Source: Patescibacteria group bacterium (GTDB taxonomy: Bacteria > Patescibacteriota > Minisyncoccia > Phycocordibacterales > EsbW-18). Taken from it: 16,602 bases of DNA. The translations under genes and the position numbers were made by a program. The notes beneath the pieces are model-generated. The model worked only from the letters and a program-made list of their open reading frames with translations, ran no database searches and was not told the origin of the DNA. Below are positions 6,666 through 15,700 of this stretch, one piece after another; the stretch's first letter is position 1; every line of letters starts with the position of its first letter. The stretch is from contig JAUPUE010000019.1 in assembly GCA_030917725.1 (NCBI GenBank), positions 1 through 16,602 on the forward strand, in the 5' to 3' direction.

Positions 6666-8702
6666 ATGTCTCCCATTTCCCTAAAAAAACAAAGCGCGCT
6701 CGTGGGTGCGATTGCGCTCGCTAGTTTACTTCCAGTGCATGTTCTTTTTGCCGACGTCTTCGAACCAACAAGTTGTGAGGCTCTCTATTCAACTGATCTC
6801 ATTGCAGAAATGAGTCACGAAGTTGACTATCGCATCGATGGACTGACCGCGGACGACAGCACCAAGAAGATGTTCACGACGCGCGGGAATGCAACAGATC
6901 CGTGGACGCGGAGCGCGACGGTGTGGACCATGGAAGGGGACGCGCCACTCGATCTCACAGGAGCATCGCCGTGGAATTCGGGTTCGAATTTTACGAAGGC
7001 TGGAGTCCTCATTTCTCCGCGACATATCGTCTTTGCAAAACATTTTCCAATCGCAAATGGCTCGACGGTTGTTTTTGTTGCAGATGACAACACAATCGTT
7101 ACACGCACTTTGCAGGCACAACGCTCAGTTGTCTTTCAGCCTGATGCTGGAGAGGATGTACAGCTCGGTGTTCTTGATTCCGATGTTCCAGCGTCGATAG
7201 CTTTTTATCCCGTCATTCCAAAAGAGGAGATGGATAGATATCTCTCAGAACCACAGTTCCCATTTCTCATATTTGATCAGGAAGCAAAAGCAAATATCGA
7301 GGAGATCAACTACTCAATAGGTCTTGCCAATGAGCATGTTTATTTCAATCATGCTCCAGCCACTAATCCATCAACACGTTTTGATTTCTACGAGGCTCAG
7401 ATTGGTGGAGACTCAGGACAGCCGGGATTTTTCTTCATCAATAATCAGCCAATCCTCGCACTCACGGTGACCGGTGCCGGCTACGGTCCTTTCTATGGAG
7501 CGTATGTCGATGCAATCAACAGCTCAATCGTCACGCTTGGTAACGACGCTGGGTATCAGATGTCCACGTATGATCTTTCTTGTTTTGATGTGTTCAATGA
7601 AGTGCCCGAAGTCACTGACGAGACATTTTCTCTCATGGAAAACAGCCTCGAAGGAACATTTGTAGGAACAACAACAGCAACCGACGCATTGGGCGGAGAC
7701 ACGCTGACGTACTCTATTTCCTCTGGTAACACGGATAGTGCATTCGCAATCGATGAAGATACGGGAGCCATTACCATCAACACCGAATCAGCCATCGACT
7801 TTGAAACAAACCCATCGTTTGAACTCATCGTTGAAGCAACGGATAACTGGTGGCTTTCTACTGCAGGTACGGGAACCATCACTATCAATCTCCAAGACGA
7901 ACTGGAGGCCGTTGCTCCTACGGTGCTGACGGTCGCCGCCTCATCAGTCACTTCTACCGAAGGAACACTGAACGGCTCAATCTCTGCAACGGGCGGACAG
8001 GATGCCACGTTTCGTGGATTCATCCACGGAACATCCGTTTCCTATGGTGCTACAACAACAGAAGAAGGAACTTTTTCAACGGGAGCTTTTTCTACCACGC
8101 TCTCGTCTCTCACCTGTGACACGACGTATCACTTTAAGGCCTGGGCATCGAACCCTTTGGGAGGAATCTCATACGGCATTCATCGGACGCTCACCACATT
8201 GGCTTGTGAAGAAGAGGAAGAAGATGACGGTGGTGGGGGCGGAGGTGGTGGTGGGGGAGGAAGTAGCAGTAGAAAAAGCGATACCTCGTCTGAAGACAGT
8301 CAGATAGCTTCGCCTCACGTTGGAGGAAGCACATATCAAACGATCATCATCAAGCTCAAAGATCTTATTTCGCAGTACATCATCCTTGGCGGGGTTCCTT
8401 CGCAGGGTATGCTCACGGTCCTCGCACTCGACGTTTCAACAACACCAACTGTGGCGGGTTCGGCCACATTTACCCGAGATTTGGATGTAGGGATGTCTGG
8501 CCCCGATGTAACCGCTCTCCAAGATTTTCTTATTACACAAAAGAATGGGCCCCTCACACTTCAGCTTGCAACGAATGGGGCAACGGGGCTTTTTGGTCCG
8601 CTCACACAAGCAGCGCTCGCTGAATACCAAGCATCTGTTGGTATCACACCTGCAGTTGGGTTCTTTGGACCGGTGACGAGGGTGTATATTAACGGTTTGT
8701 AG
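6666..8702 (+). CDS. Cell-wall-anchored chymotrypsin-like serine protease with cadherin- and Fn3-like domains
   Basis: 678 aa. Signal peptide 1-29 (cleavage after LFA). Residues about 36-310 are a trypsin-fold peptidase: H126 in IVFAKHF (for the usual TAAHC), D164 in EDVQLGVL and S250 in GGDSGQP give the H-D-S order and spacing. C37 and C306 bracket this domain. A cadherin-like repeat (313-411) has the typical ITINTESAIDFE strand and E-A-T-D motif. An Fn3-like domain (417-514) carries C484/C514. A linker of four Glu plus 11 consecutive Gly (522-532) leads to a hydrophobic helix (558-590) and a PG_binding_1 domain (600-678, FTRDLDVG ... FGPVTRVYINGL). ATG 6666 is chosen; an in-frame TTG at 6642 lies inside the terminator and promoter. 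The catalytic triad looks intact, so an active wall-tethered protease is likely, substrate unknown. A role in adhesion or processing of neighbouring surface proteins is inference. Confidence 0.85.
   Translation: MSPISLKKQSALVGAIALASLLPVHVLFADVFEPTSCEALYSTDLIAEMSHEVDYRIDGLTADDSTKKMFTTRGNATDPWTRSATVWTMEGDAPLDLTGASPWNSGSNFTKAGVLISPRHIVFAKHFPIANGSTVVFVADDNTIVTRTLQAQRSVVFQPDAGEDVQLGVLDSDVPASIAFYPVIPKEEMDRYLSEPQFPFLIFDQEAKANIEEINYSIGLANEHVYFNHAPATNPSTRFDFYEAQIGGDSGQPGFFFINNQPILALTVTGAGYGPFYGAYVDAINSSIVTLGNDAGYQMSTYDLSCFDVFNEVPEVTDETFSLMENSLEGTFVGTTTATDALGGDTLTYSISSGNTDSAFAIDEDTGAITINTESAIDFETNPSFELIVEATDNWWLSTAGTGTITINLQDELEAVAPTVLTVAASSVTSTEGTLNGSISATGGQDATFRGFIHGTSVSYGATTTEEGTFSTGAFSTTLSSLTCDTTYHFKAWASNPLGGISYGIHRTLTTLACEEEEEDDGGGGGGGGGGGSSSRKSDTSSEDSQIASPHVGGSTYQTIIIKLKDLISQYIILGGVPSQGMLTVLALDVSTTPTVAGSATFTRDLDVGMSGPDVTALQDFLITQKNGPLTLQLATNGATGLFGPLTQAALAEYQASVGITPAVGFFGPVTRVYINGL
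8616..8702 (+). repeat. 3' part of PG-binding module, copy shared with 12573-12659
   Basis: These 87 bp match 12573-12659 at all but about 6 positions, by eye, and include the stop codon. Upstream of this block the two genes are clearly more diverged. Indicates recent copying or recombination between the two paralogues. Confidence 0.75.
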
Positions 8703-8726
8703 GGAACAAATCATCTCGAATTCACA

Positions 8727-8754
8727 CAAAAGCCACGGATTGCCGTGGCTTTTG
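8727..8754. terminator. Bidirectional intrinsic terminator in spacer 2
   Basis: A 12-bp stem, core CCACGG-ATTG-CCGTGG extended by G-C and A4/T4 on the two sides, loop ATTG. It sits between the protease gene and the delta-60 repeat gene and runs straight into the next promoter. Confidence 0.85.
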
Positions 8755-8761
8755 CTATACT
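8753..8761 (+). promoter_or_regulatory. Extended -10 promoter fused to terminator, serving the delta-60 repeat gene
   Basis: TGC-TATACT starts in the terminator T-tract. Predicted start near 8769 gives a leader of about 21 nt before ATG 8790, with no Shine-Dalgarno. Confidence 0.6.
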
Positions 8762-8789
8762 TTGGACATTGAAATTAACCTCTGAAATC

Positions 8790-11700
8790 ATGAAGATACC
8801 TTATCGTAGCGTCGTCTTTCTCCTCGCGCTGTTCGCAGTGGTACCGTTTTTCGTTCAAGCAGCGCCAACGCTCTCCGAAACGCTCGATGCTGTAAAAAAT
8901 AAATACACCTTCAACGATCAAATAAATGTTGTTGTAACAGATGGTGACACACTCTATCTTGGTGGAAGTTTTACATCTGTTTCGGAGTCTATTGGAGAGG
9001 CCGGTCTTTTCGATCTAACTGGTGGTGACTTCGCTGATTTTCCAAAGGTTGAGACACTTCTTGATGGCGGGGACACGGTGTATTCGTCTATCTCGGACGG
9101 ACAAGGAGGGTGGTACCTCGGTGGAAGTTTTGACACGGTAGATGGAGATGCTCACCGCTCCATTCTCCACGTGCTTGCGGATGGGACTGTTGATACGGAT
9201 TTTGATCCGGGGTTTCTTCCTGATTCAGATATTATCTATGCACTCGCACTCTCGTCGGATGGAAGCATCTTGTACGCGGGGGGCTCTTTTAACGCGGTCA
9301 ATGGAACAACTCGTTACAGTCTTGCAGCGATTAACACAACTGACGGAACTTTGGTTTCGGGCTTTGATCCAAGCGTGACTGGTCTTTCTGCTCAAGTTCG
9401 CACGCTCGAATTATCATCCGATGACAGCACTCTCTACGTTGGAGGAAGCTTCTTTTGTGTGAATGGAGTTATCGAGAATATTGATGGAGATGATGTTTGT
9501 ACTGGAGTGTCACGACTCTACCTCGCAGCAGTTAACACGTCAGATGGGGAAGCAACAGCTTTTAACCCTCAAATGAATGCCACTGTACACGACCTCGAGC
9601 TCAGTTCGGATGATGCGATACTCTATGCCGCAGGAGACTTTTTGGTGGTAAACGGTGCAACAGGCCGTGAGAATGTTGCTGGCTTTGATACCTCGGATGG
9701 TGTTGCGACAAGTTTTCACCCATCTTTGAACAATGGCGCAACAGATCTCGCACTTTCTCCCGACGATCTGATCTTGTACGTAGCGGGAAGTTTTACTTGT
9801 GTTGAGTACGATTCAGGTTTGGAAACGTGTAATGCCGACCGAAACTATCTTGCTGGACTTGATACAACACAAACAACGGAGGTTGCGACTGCGTTTAATC
9901 CGAACCCAAGTTCTGCTCCAAATGCCCTTGCGGTCTCTGCGGATGGTTTGACGGTGTATGCCGGAGGTAATTTTACGACGGTAAATGGAGCAACATCTCG
10001 CAAACGACTTGCCGCGCTTGATGCCACAACAGGTACAGCGACAGCAGAAGATTTTGCCGGAGGCGTTTCGGGACAAGTACACACCATTACGCTCGATGGA
10101 ACAGATCTGTTCTTTGGTGGTGAAGAGATGGTCATCCACACGGTCGCCCGAGGTGATGTTGCTGCAATTGATCTCACGACATACGAACTTACTGATTTTA
10201 ATCCAAATATATCTGATTCAGTGGTAAACTCACTCGCTCTTTCACCAGACGGGGCACTCCTTTATATAGGAGGAGGGTTTACTTGTGTAAATGGCGATTA
10301 TTCAGATCTCGATGGCTGTTTAGGGACAAGCAGAAATTATCTTGCAGCCGTTTTAACGGTTGATGCTGTTGCGACGGCGTTTGATCCAGATATGCCGGTC
10401 GCAAGTACAATCTACTCTCTTGCTGTGTCTTCTGATGGAACAACGGTCTATGCCGGAGGTGATTTTGTAGATTGGGGCGCGAGCGAAGTTGACTACGTGG
10501 CCAAAATGGATGCCGGCACGGGAGCGCAGGACCCAACATTCGCTCCAGGCCTCAATAATACCGTCCGCACACTTCAACTCTCATCAAACGAAAATAGTCT
10601 CTATGTTGGTGGTGAATTTACAGAACATATTGTGTCTCTTGACGCGGATGACGGTTCGGTGTTGCTTCAAACAGAACTTTTTGCCGACGATGCAGCTCTT
10701 TCGTCGGCGCTTTCTTCCGACGGAGCAATATTGTATATCGGTGGTAGTTTTACTGAGTTTACAAGCACAACCGAGCTTGGTGAAGGTGCTCCATTCGACG
10801 CGGTAACATCTCTTGTTGATGAGACTTTCCCTGTCATTACCACAGAAGTAGGTGGTGGAGGTGGTGGTGCAACGGTATATGAAGCACTTCCCGATGGAAG
10901 CGGTGGTTGGTATGTGGGAGGATCGTTTACACACGTCGGAGAAACAGAACAACCGGCCCTTGCGCACATTCTTGCGGACGGAACGCTCGATACTGATTTT
11001 TTGCCGGTACTGGATCAACTTACCACCAATCAGATTTACGCCCTTGCATTAGATGGAACGACACTGTACGTCGGTGGTGAATTTACCGAAATCAATGGGA
11101 CAACACGAAACAATCTTGCAGCGCTTGATACAACAGACGGCTCATTAATAGCCGGCTTCGATCCGGATGTGAACGGGTATGTGAGCGATATTGCCCTGTC
11201 ATCGGATGGCTCTGTGTTGTATGCCGGCGGAGGTTTTATAGAGGTGAACACCGGCAGCACACCAGTTGCAGTAACATATCTTGCTGGATTTACGACTGCG
11301 GATGGAGTTGTGACTGCGTTTGATGCGGTTATTGATGGGGGTGTAAACACGCTCGATTTGTCTTCTGACGATGAAATCCTCTATGCCGGAGGTACCTTTG
11401 GATTTGTAAACGGTGGAACTGTACGAAACAATCTTGCTTCGTTTACGACTGCGGATTCTTTGGTAACAGCTTTCAATCCTAATGTTAATGATAGCGTCTA
11501 CTCGATAGTTCTTTCAAATGACGAAGAAAGGATTTTTGTGGGGGGTCTTTTTGACACCATCAACGGAAGCATCGAAGACCGTCCATATCTCGCTGCTTTT
11601 GACGGAACAACGGGTTTGGCCGTTGATTTCAACCCTTTAATTGAGCAGTTTGTTTATGAGCCTGTTCTTGATGGATTCGTTAATGATATAAGCATATCTT

Positions 11701-12659
11701 CTGATGGAAACACTTTGTACATTGTGGGAGGCTTTTCAGAAATCAACGGGGTAGTACGAAACAAGGTTGCCGGTGTCTCTATTTCTGGAGGAGGCTCCCT
11801 GACTTCATTTTATCCTTCAGCTGAAACTGGAGAGGCTTTCATTCGAGAAATAGAATTTTCTGATGCCGGGGGAATCTTTCTTGGTGGGGAACCGATGTGG
11901 ATTACTGATTCCGTGGCAAGAGACCACCTTGCTGCCATCAACACATCAGATTTCTCTTTGACGGATTTTGATCCAGGTCCGATTTCTGCAGTCGAATCGC
12001 TCGCGCTTTCTTCGGACGATGACCTTCTTTATGCCGGTGGAAGCACATTTCTGTATTCGTACAATACAAGTACAGGAAACGCTACGAGTTTTTCTCTGTC
12101 TCCTGACGGTACCGTCTACGGTCTTGCGTTATCTCCAACAGATGATGAACTGTATTCGAGTGGTGATTTCACAAATAAATACGCCATCTACTCAGAGGAT
12201 GTATCTGGTGGGGGAGACGACGAAACCCCACCGGCCGACGAAGATGATGGGGGAGGAAGAGGCGGAGGTCACCAAAAGCCGATTATTAAAACACCGAAAT
12301 TCCACGGAGATACCAACCTCATCGAACTTCTTCGTTTCCTCATTGTTCAATTCATCGCACAAGGCGGTACTCCATCACCGGCGATGCTCGCATTCCTCGG
12401 CACTCCAGGAGGTGCATCAAGTGACTACACCCGCGACCTCGATCTCAACAGTGAAGGCTCTGACGTCACAGCACTCCAACTCTTCCTCATTGCTCAAAAC
12501 AAAGGACCACAGGCTCAAGCACTTGCAGTCGTTGGAGCCACAGGCTTCTTTGGACCTCTTACGCAAGCTGCACTCGCTGAATACCAAGCATCTGTTGGTA
12601 TCACACCCGCAGTTGGTTTCTTTGGACCGGTGACGAGGGCGTATATCAGTGGTTTGTAG
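8790..12659 (+). CDS. Giant cell-wall-anchored beta-propeller protein with 21 delta-60/DUF5122-type repeats
   Basis: 1289 aa. Signal peptide 1-24 (cleavage after VQA). Residues about 45-1130 are built from repeats of roughly 52 residues with the pattern LALSSDG-x-LYVGGSF-x-x-V/I-N-G-x-x-R-x-x-LAALDTTDG-x-x-x-x-F-DP, the signature of the delta-60 repeat / DUF5122 propeller family. GG[S/D/E]F-type turns fall near residues 58, 110, 163, 217, 280, 331, 391, 443, 493, 555, 606, 650, 709, 761, 812, 866, 917, 978, 1031, 1082 and 1123. Cys pairs C223/C237, C337/C347 and C499/C510 enclose acidic loop insertions and are the only cysteines. A Gly/acidic linker (1139-1160), a hydrophobic helix (1175-1203) and a PG_binding_1 domain (1213-1289) finish the chain. 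An in-frame GTG at 8745 lies within the terminator and is rejected. Probably a surface display or adhesion protein; the ligand is unknown. Confidence 0.88.
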   Translation: MKIPYRSVVFLLALFAVVPFFVQAAPTLSETLDAVKNKYTFNDQINVVVTDGDTLYLGGSFTSVSESIGEAGLFDLTGGDFADFPKVETLLDGGDTVYSSISDGQGGWYLGGSFDTVDGDAHRSILHVLADGTVDTDFDPGFLPDSDIIYALALSSDGSILYAGGSFNAVNGTTRYSLAAINTTDGTLVSGFDPSVTGLSAQVRTLELSSDDSTLYVGGSFFCVNGVIENIDGDDVCTGVSRLYLAAVNTSDGEATAFNPQMNATVHDLELSSDDAILYAAGDFLVVNGATGRENVAGFDTSDGVATSFHPSLNNGATDLALSPDDLILYVAGSFTCVEYDSGLETCNADRNYLAGLDTTQTTEVATAFNPNPSSAPNALAVSADGLTVYAGGNFTTVNGATSRKRLAALDATTGTATAEDFAGGVSGQVHTITLDGTDLFFGGEEMVIHTVARGDVAAIDLTTYELTDFNPNISDSVVNSLALSPDGALLYIGGGFTCVNGDYSDLDGCLGTSRNYLAAVLTVDAVATAFDPDMPVASTIYSLAVSSDGTTVYAGGDFVDWGASEVDYVAKMDAGTGAQDPTFAPGLNNTVRTLQLSSNENSLYVGGEFTEHIVSLDADDGSVLLQTELFADDAALSSALSSDGAILYIGGSFTEFTSTTELGEGAPFDAVTSLVDETFPVITTEVGGGGGGATVYEALPDGSGGWYVGGSFTHVGETEQPALAHILADGTLDTDFLPVLDQLTTNQIYALALDGTTLYVGGEFTEINGTTRNNLAALDTTDGSLIAGFDPDVNGYVSDIALSSDGSVLYAGGGFIEVNTGSTPVAVTYLAGFTTADGVVTAFDAVIDGGVNTLDLSSDDEILYAGGTFGFVNGGTVRNNLASFTTADSLVTAFNPNVNDSVYSIVLSNDEERIFVGGLFDTINGSIEDRPYLAAFDGTTGLAVDFNPLIEQFVYEPVLDGFVNDISISSDGNTLYIVGGFSEINGVVRNKVAGVSISGGGSLTSFYPSAETGEAFIREIEFSDAGGIFLGGEPMWITDSVARDHLAAINTSDFSLTDFDPGPISAVESLALSSDDDLLYAGGSTFLYSYNTSTGNATSFSLSPDGTVYGLALSPTDDELYSSGDFTNKYAIYSEDVSGGGDDETPPADEDDGGGRGGGHQKPIIKTPKFHGDTNLIELLRFLIVQFIAQGGTPSPAMLAFLGTPGGASSDYTRDLDLNSEGSDVTALQLFLIAQNKGPQAQALAVVGATGFFGPLTQAALAEYQASVGITPAVGFFGPVTRAYISGL
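8931..12180 (+). repeat. Delta-60-type repeat array with an internal block duplication
   Basis: 21 repeat units. Repeat 1 aligns with repeat 12 (both lead into GGWYLGGSF / GGWYVGGSF), repeat 2 with 13 and repeat 8 with 19 (GGEEM...VARGDVAAID against GGEPM...VARDHLAAIN). The offset is about 590 residues, so the array is an 11-repeat block followed by a 10-repeat copy. Confidence 0.75.
12425..12565 (+). repeat. 5' part of PG-binding module, copy shared with 15818-15958
   Basis: About 141 bp match 15818-15958 with roughly 9 differences, nearly all at third codon positions. Similarity drops sharply after about 12565, where this gene instead matches the protease gene. Confidence 0.75.
12573..12659 (+). 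repeat. 3' part of PG-binding module, copy shared with 8616-8702
   Basis: 87 bp with about 6 differences from the end of the protease gene. Together with the preceding block this makes the module a mosaic of its two neighbours. Confidence 0.75.
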
Positions 12660-12683
12660 CCCACCATCTTCAATCAATCCACA

Positions 12684-12705
12684 AAACCACGGGAATCCGT
12701 GGTTT
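12684..12705. terminator. Intrinsic terminator in spacer 3
   Basis: A 9-bp stem, core CCACGG-GAAT-CCGTGG with AAA/TTT extension, loop GAAT, followed by TTTCTT. Same arms as the two previous spacers, with a weaker tail. Confidence 0.8.
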
Positions 12706-12707
12706 CT

Positions 12708-12716
12708 TGGTATACT
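12708..12716 (+). promoter_or_regulatory. Extended -10 promoter downstream of terminator, serving the Asp-box/PD40 gene
   Basis: TGG-TATACT, two bases after the hairpin tail. Predicted start near 12724 leaves about 23 nt before ATG 12747. No Shine-Dalgarno in the leader. Confidence 0.55.
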
Positions 12717-12746
12717 TTTGGCATTGCTTCTAACTCCGCCACTCTC

Positions 12747-15700
12747 ATGAAAAAACTACTTTCTTTTCTCACCTTCTCTTTCTTAACGCTTGCGCTTGTA
12801 TTGCCAAGTTTTGTGTTTGCGTCAACGGCACATACGTGGGGAGAACGACATCCTAACGGAGGTAGCGGTACTGTTGTTTGGCAAGAGGTTGCATCTGACG
12901 ACGATGGCTCAACTCTTGTTGCGACGTTTGGCGATTTCCCAATTTTTATATCTCATGATGCGGGAATAACGTGGAATTCTCGCATGCCAGGTGTACCATA
13001 CGGTCTCTTCGGAGGACTTAGTCGTGTCGATTCAGATGCTGATGGTTCAAATCTGATTGTTGCGGGTGTTCGCCTCTTTACATCATCAGACGGAGGAGTT
13101 AATTGGACGGAGCGCCAACCCGCAGGCAATGTGGACAGCACGTGGGTAGCAGTGGCCTCAGATGCCGATGGTTCAAACCTGGCTGCTGTTAATCTCTCTG
13201 AATTTGTATATGTATCTACCGATGGAGGAGAAACGTGGACACCCCATGATCCAGGCAACCCAGATTTTGCAGATTTTATTTCTGTTGACATGGATTCTGA
13301 TGGCTCGAAAATTATTGCAGGGTCGTGGTCTCTAGGTGTTTGGATATCCGACGATAGTGGGGATACGTGGACAGACCGCTCCCCAGCAGGGAACACTACT
13401 TGGCGCGTTGCAGCCTCAGATGCGGATGGTTCAAATCTTATGGCGGGAGGTGGATTCGGTCGTCTTTATACATCATCAAATGGAGGAGTTAACTGGACGG
13501 AGCGTCAGCCTGAAGGGGATGCAAACGCACTCTGGTTCTCGGGGGATTCTGATTCCGATGGTTCACATTTGATTGTGGGAACCGGTAATGCTGGTTTTTA
13601 TACATCTGATGATGCGGGAGTGACATGGGTTGAAGAACAACCTTCAGGGGCTATTGATACCCAGTGGGAGGTTGCTTCAGATGCTGATGGTTCAAATTTT
13701 GTTGCGGCAGGGTACAGTAATCGTTATTTTACTTCTCCTGATACGGTGGGTCCGGTTGTCTCCTCGTTCGATCCTACAGACGACGCAACTGAAGTCGCTG
13801 TTGACGCAACATTCAGCGTCACTTTTAATGAAGACGTTGCAACATCAACAGGAGACATCACACTGCATCTGGCGAGCGATGACAGTTTGGTTGAAACAAT
13901 AGATGTCGCTGGTCCTAAGGTGACACTCTCTGATACGGATACACTTACAATTGACCCTACAACGGCACTTGAACTGGGATTGGAATATTATTTCCTTATT
14001 GATGCGGGTATCGTCGAGGATATTGAAGGAAACGTATCCACTACAGGTATCTCAGACCCGACAACATGGAGTTTTACGTCGGAAACACTACCGAGTGTTT
14101 CTTCATTTACTCCAGCAGATGGGGCAGTAGATGTCGCATTGGATCTTCTTTCAACCGGAAACGTTTATATTGAATTTGACCAAAACATTGTTGCGGGATC
14201 TGGAAACATAACACTCAAGAAAGCGAGTGATGACAGTATTGTTGTGGCACTCGATGTTAACGATCCAGAGGGATATGTGTCTTTTAGTGGCACAAGTGTA
14301 AGTCTCTATTTTCCTGTTTCTCTTGAGTATGCAACTGATTACTACTTCTTGATTGATGCGACAGCGATTGAAGATGAAAACGGGAATGCGTACGCGGGTA
14401 TTAGTGATCCAACGACGTGGAACTTTACGACACGAAACACACCTCTGCCACCAACATTTGATTTTGAGCGTGTGAGTGTGAATGACGAAGGAGAAGAGGG
14501 GGATGATGCGTCTACAGACTCCTCTCTCTCCTCAGATGGACGCTATGTTGCATTTAGCTCAAGTGCCACTAATCTTGTCGCCGACGACACAAACGGCGCA
14601 GGTGACATCTTTGTTTATGATCGTGATACTGATACTACTGAGCGTGTAAGTGTAAACGATTTAGGAGAGGAGGGAGATGGAGAGTCGGTTCAACCTCACA
14701 TTTCTTCAGATGGACGCTATGTTGCATTTAGCTCAAGTGCCACCAATCTCATCGCAGACGATACAAACGATCGCTATGACATCTTCGTCTATGACCGCGA
14801 CACGGATACCATTGAACGCGTGAGTCTTGGTGATGAGGGAGAAGAGGGTGATAACAATTCTTCAGTGCCGATGATTTCTTTTGACGGTCGGTATGTTTTG
14901 TTTCAGTCAAATGCAACCACTTTCGTTCCAGACGATGGTGCGGGTAATTATGACATCTTCGTTTATGATCGCGACACCGACACCATTGAACGAGCGAGTG
15001 GGGGTAGTGGGGGAGAAGAAGGAGATGGTAACAGTTTTAGTGCGGTTATTTCTGGGAACGGTCGTTATGTCGCTTTTAGTTCTTATGCAACAAATTTGAT
15101 TGTAGACGACACAAATGGTGTAGGTGATATCTTTGTTTACGATCGTGATACTGATACCACCGAGCGTGTGAGCATGAGCGAGGAGGGAGAGGAGGGAGAC
15201 GGAGAATCTAGCAACGCCACTATTTCCTTTGATGGGAGATATGTTGTCTTTACTTCGACCGCAACGAATCTTACCGATGATGAAATAACCACTGGCAACG
15301 CGATTTTTCTCCATGATCGTACCTTAGGAACAAATGGATTGATAGTTGGTAGTTATTATTCAGCTGGAGATCTGGTCTTATCCGAGAACGCAGATTTTAT
15401 CGTATATACAGGATATGATGAAGATGAATATGCTCACGTATATCGCTACAATTTGCTTACTGAGGCAGAGCTGTTTATAACCGAAAATGTCGGTGAGGTG
15501 GAGGGCTATGGAGACTCATATGGAACTTTTATTTCCGGGGATGGAAGTGTTGTTGTTTTTGAGTCTGGAAATTCGGACCTCGTGGATGACGATACGAATG
15601 ACACCTATGACATCTTCGTCTGGGAAGAGGTTATAGACGAAGAAACTCCACCAGCCGAAGAAGAGGATGACAACGGTGGAAGTGGTGGGTCACACCGACG

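Noticed and set aside
8226..8262. Tandem GGT/GGG repeats considered as a CRISPR or other array
   Set aside because: It is a polyglycine linker in a good reading frame, without spacers.
11968..12633. 221-residue frame on the plus strand within the delta-60 gene
   Set aside because: Out-of-frame shadow of the repeat and PG-binding regions; the real frame has repeats, linker and anchor domain.
12828..13746. Active sialidase
   Set aside because: Asp-boxes are structural; no FRIP motif, Arg triad or catalytic Tyr/Glu set could be identified.
14457..15626. Regular 174-bp repeats considered as a CRISPR-like or satellite element
   Set aside because: The period equals 58 codons and the repeats encode PD40 blades, so they are coding.
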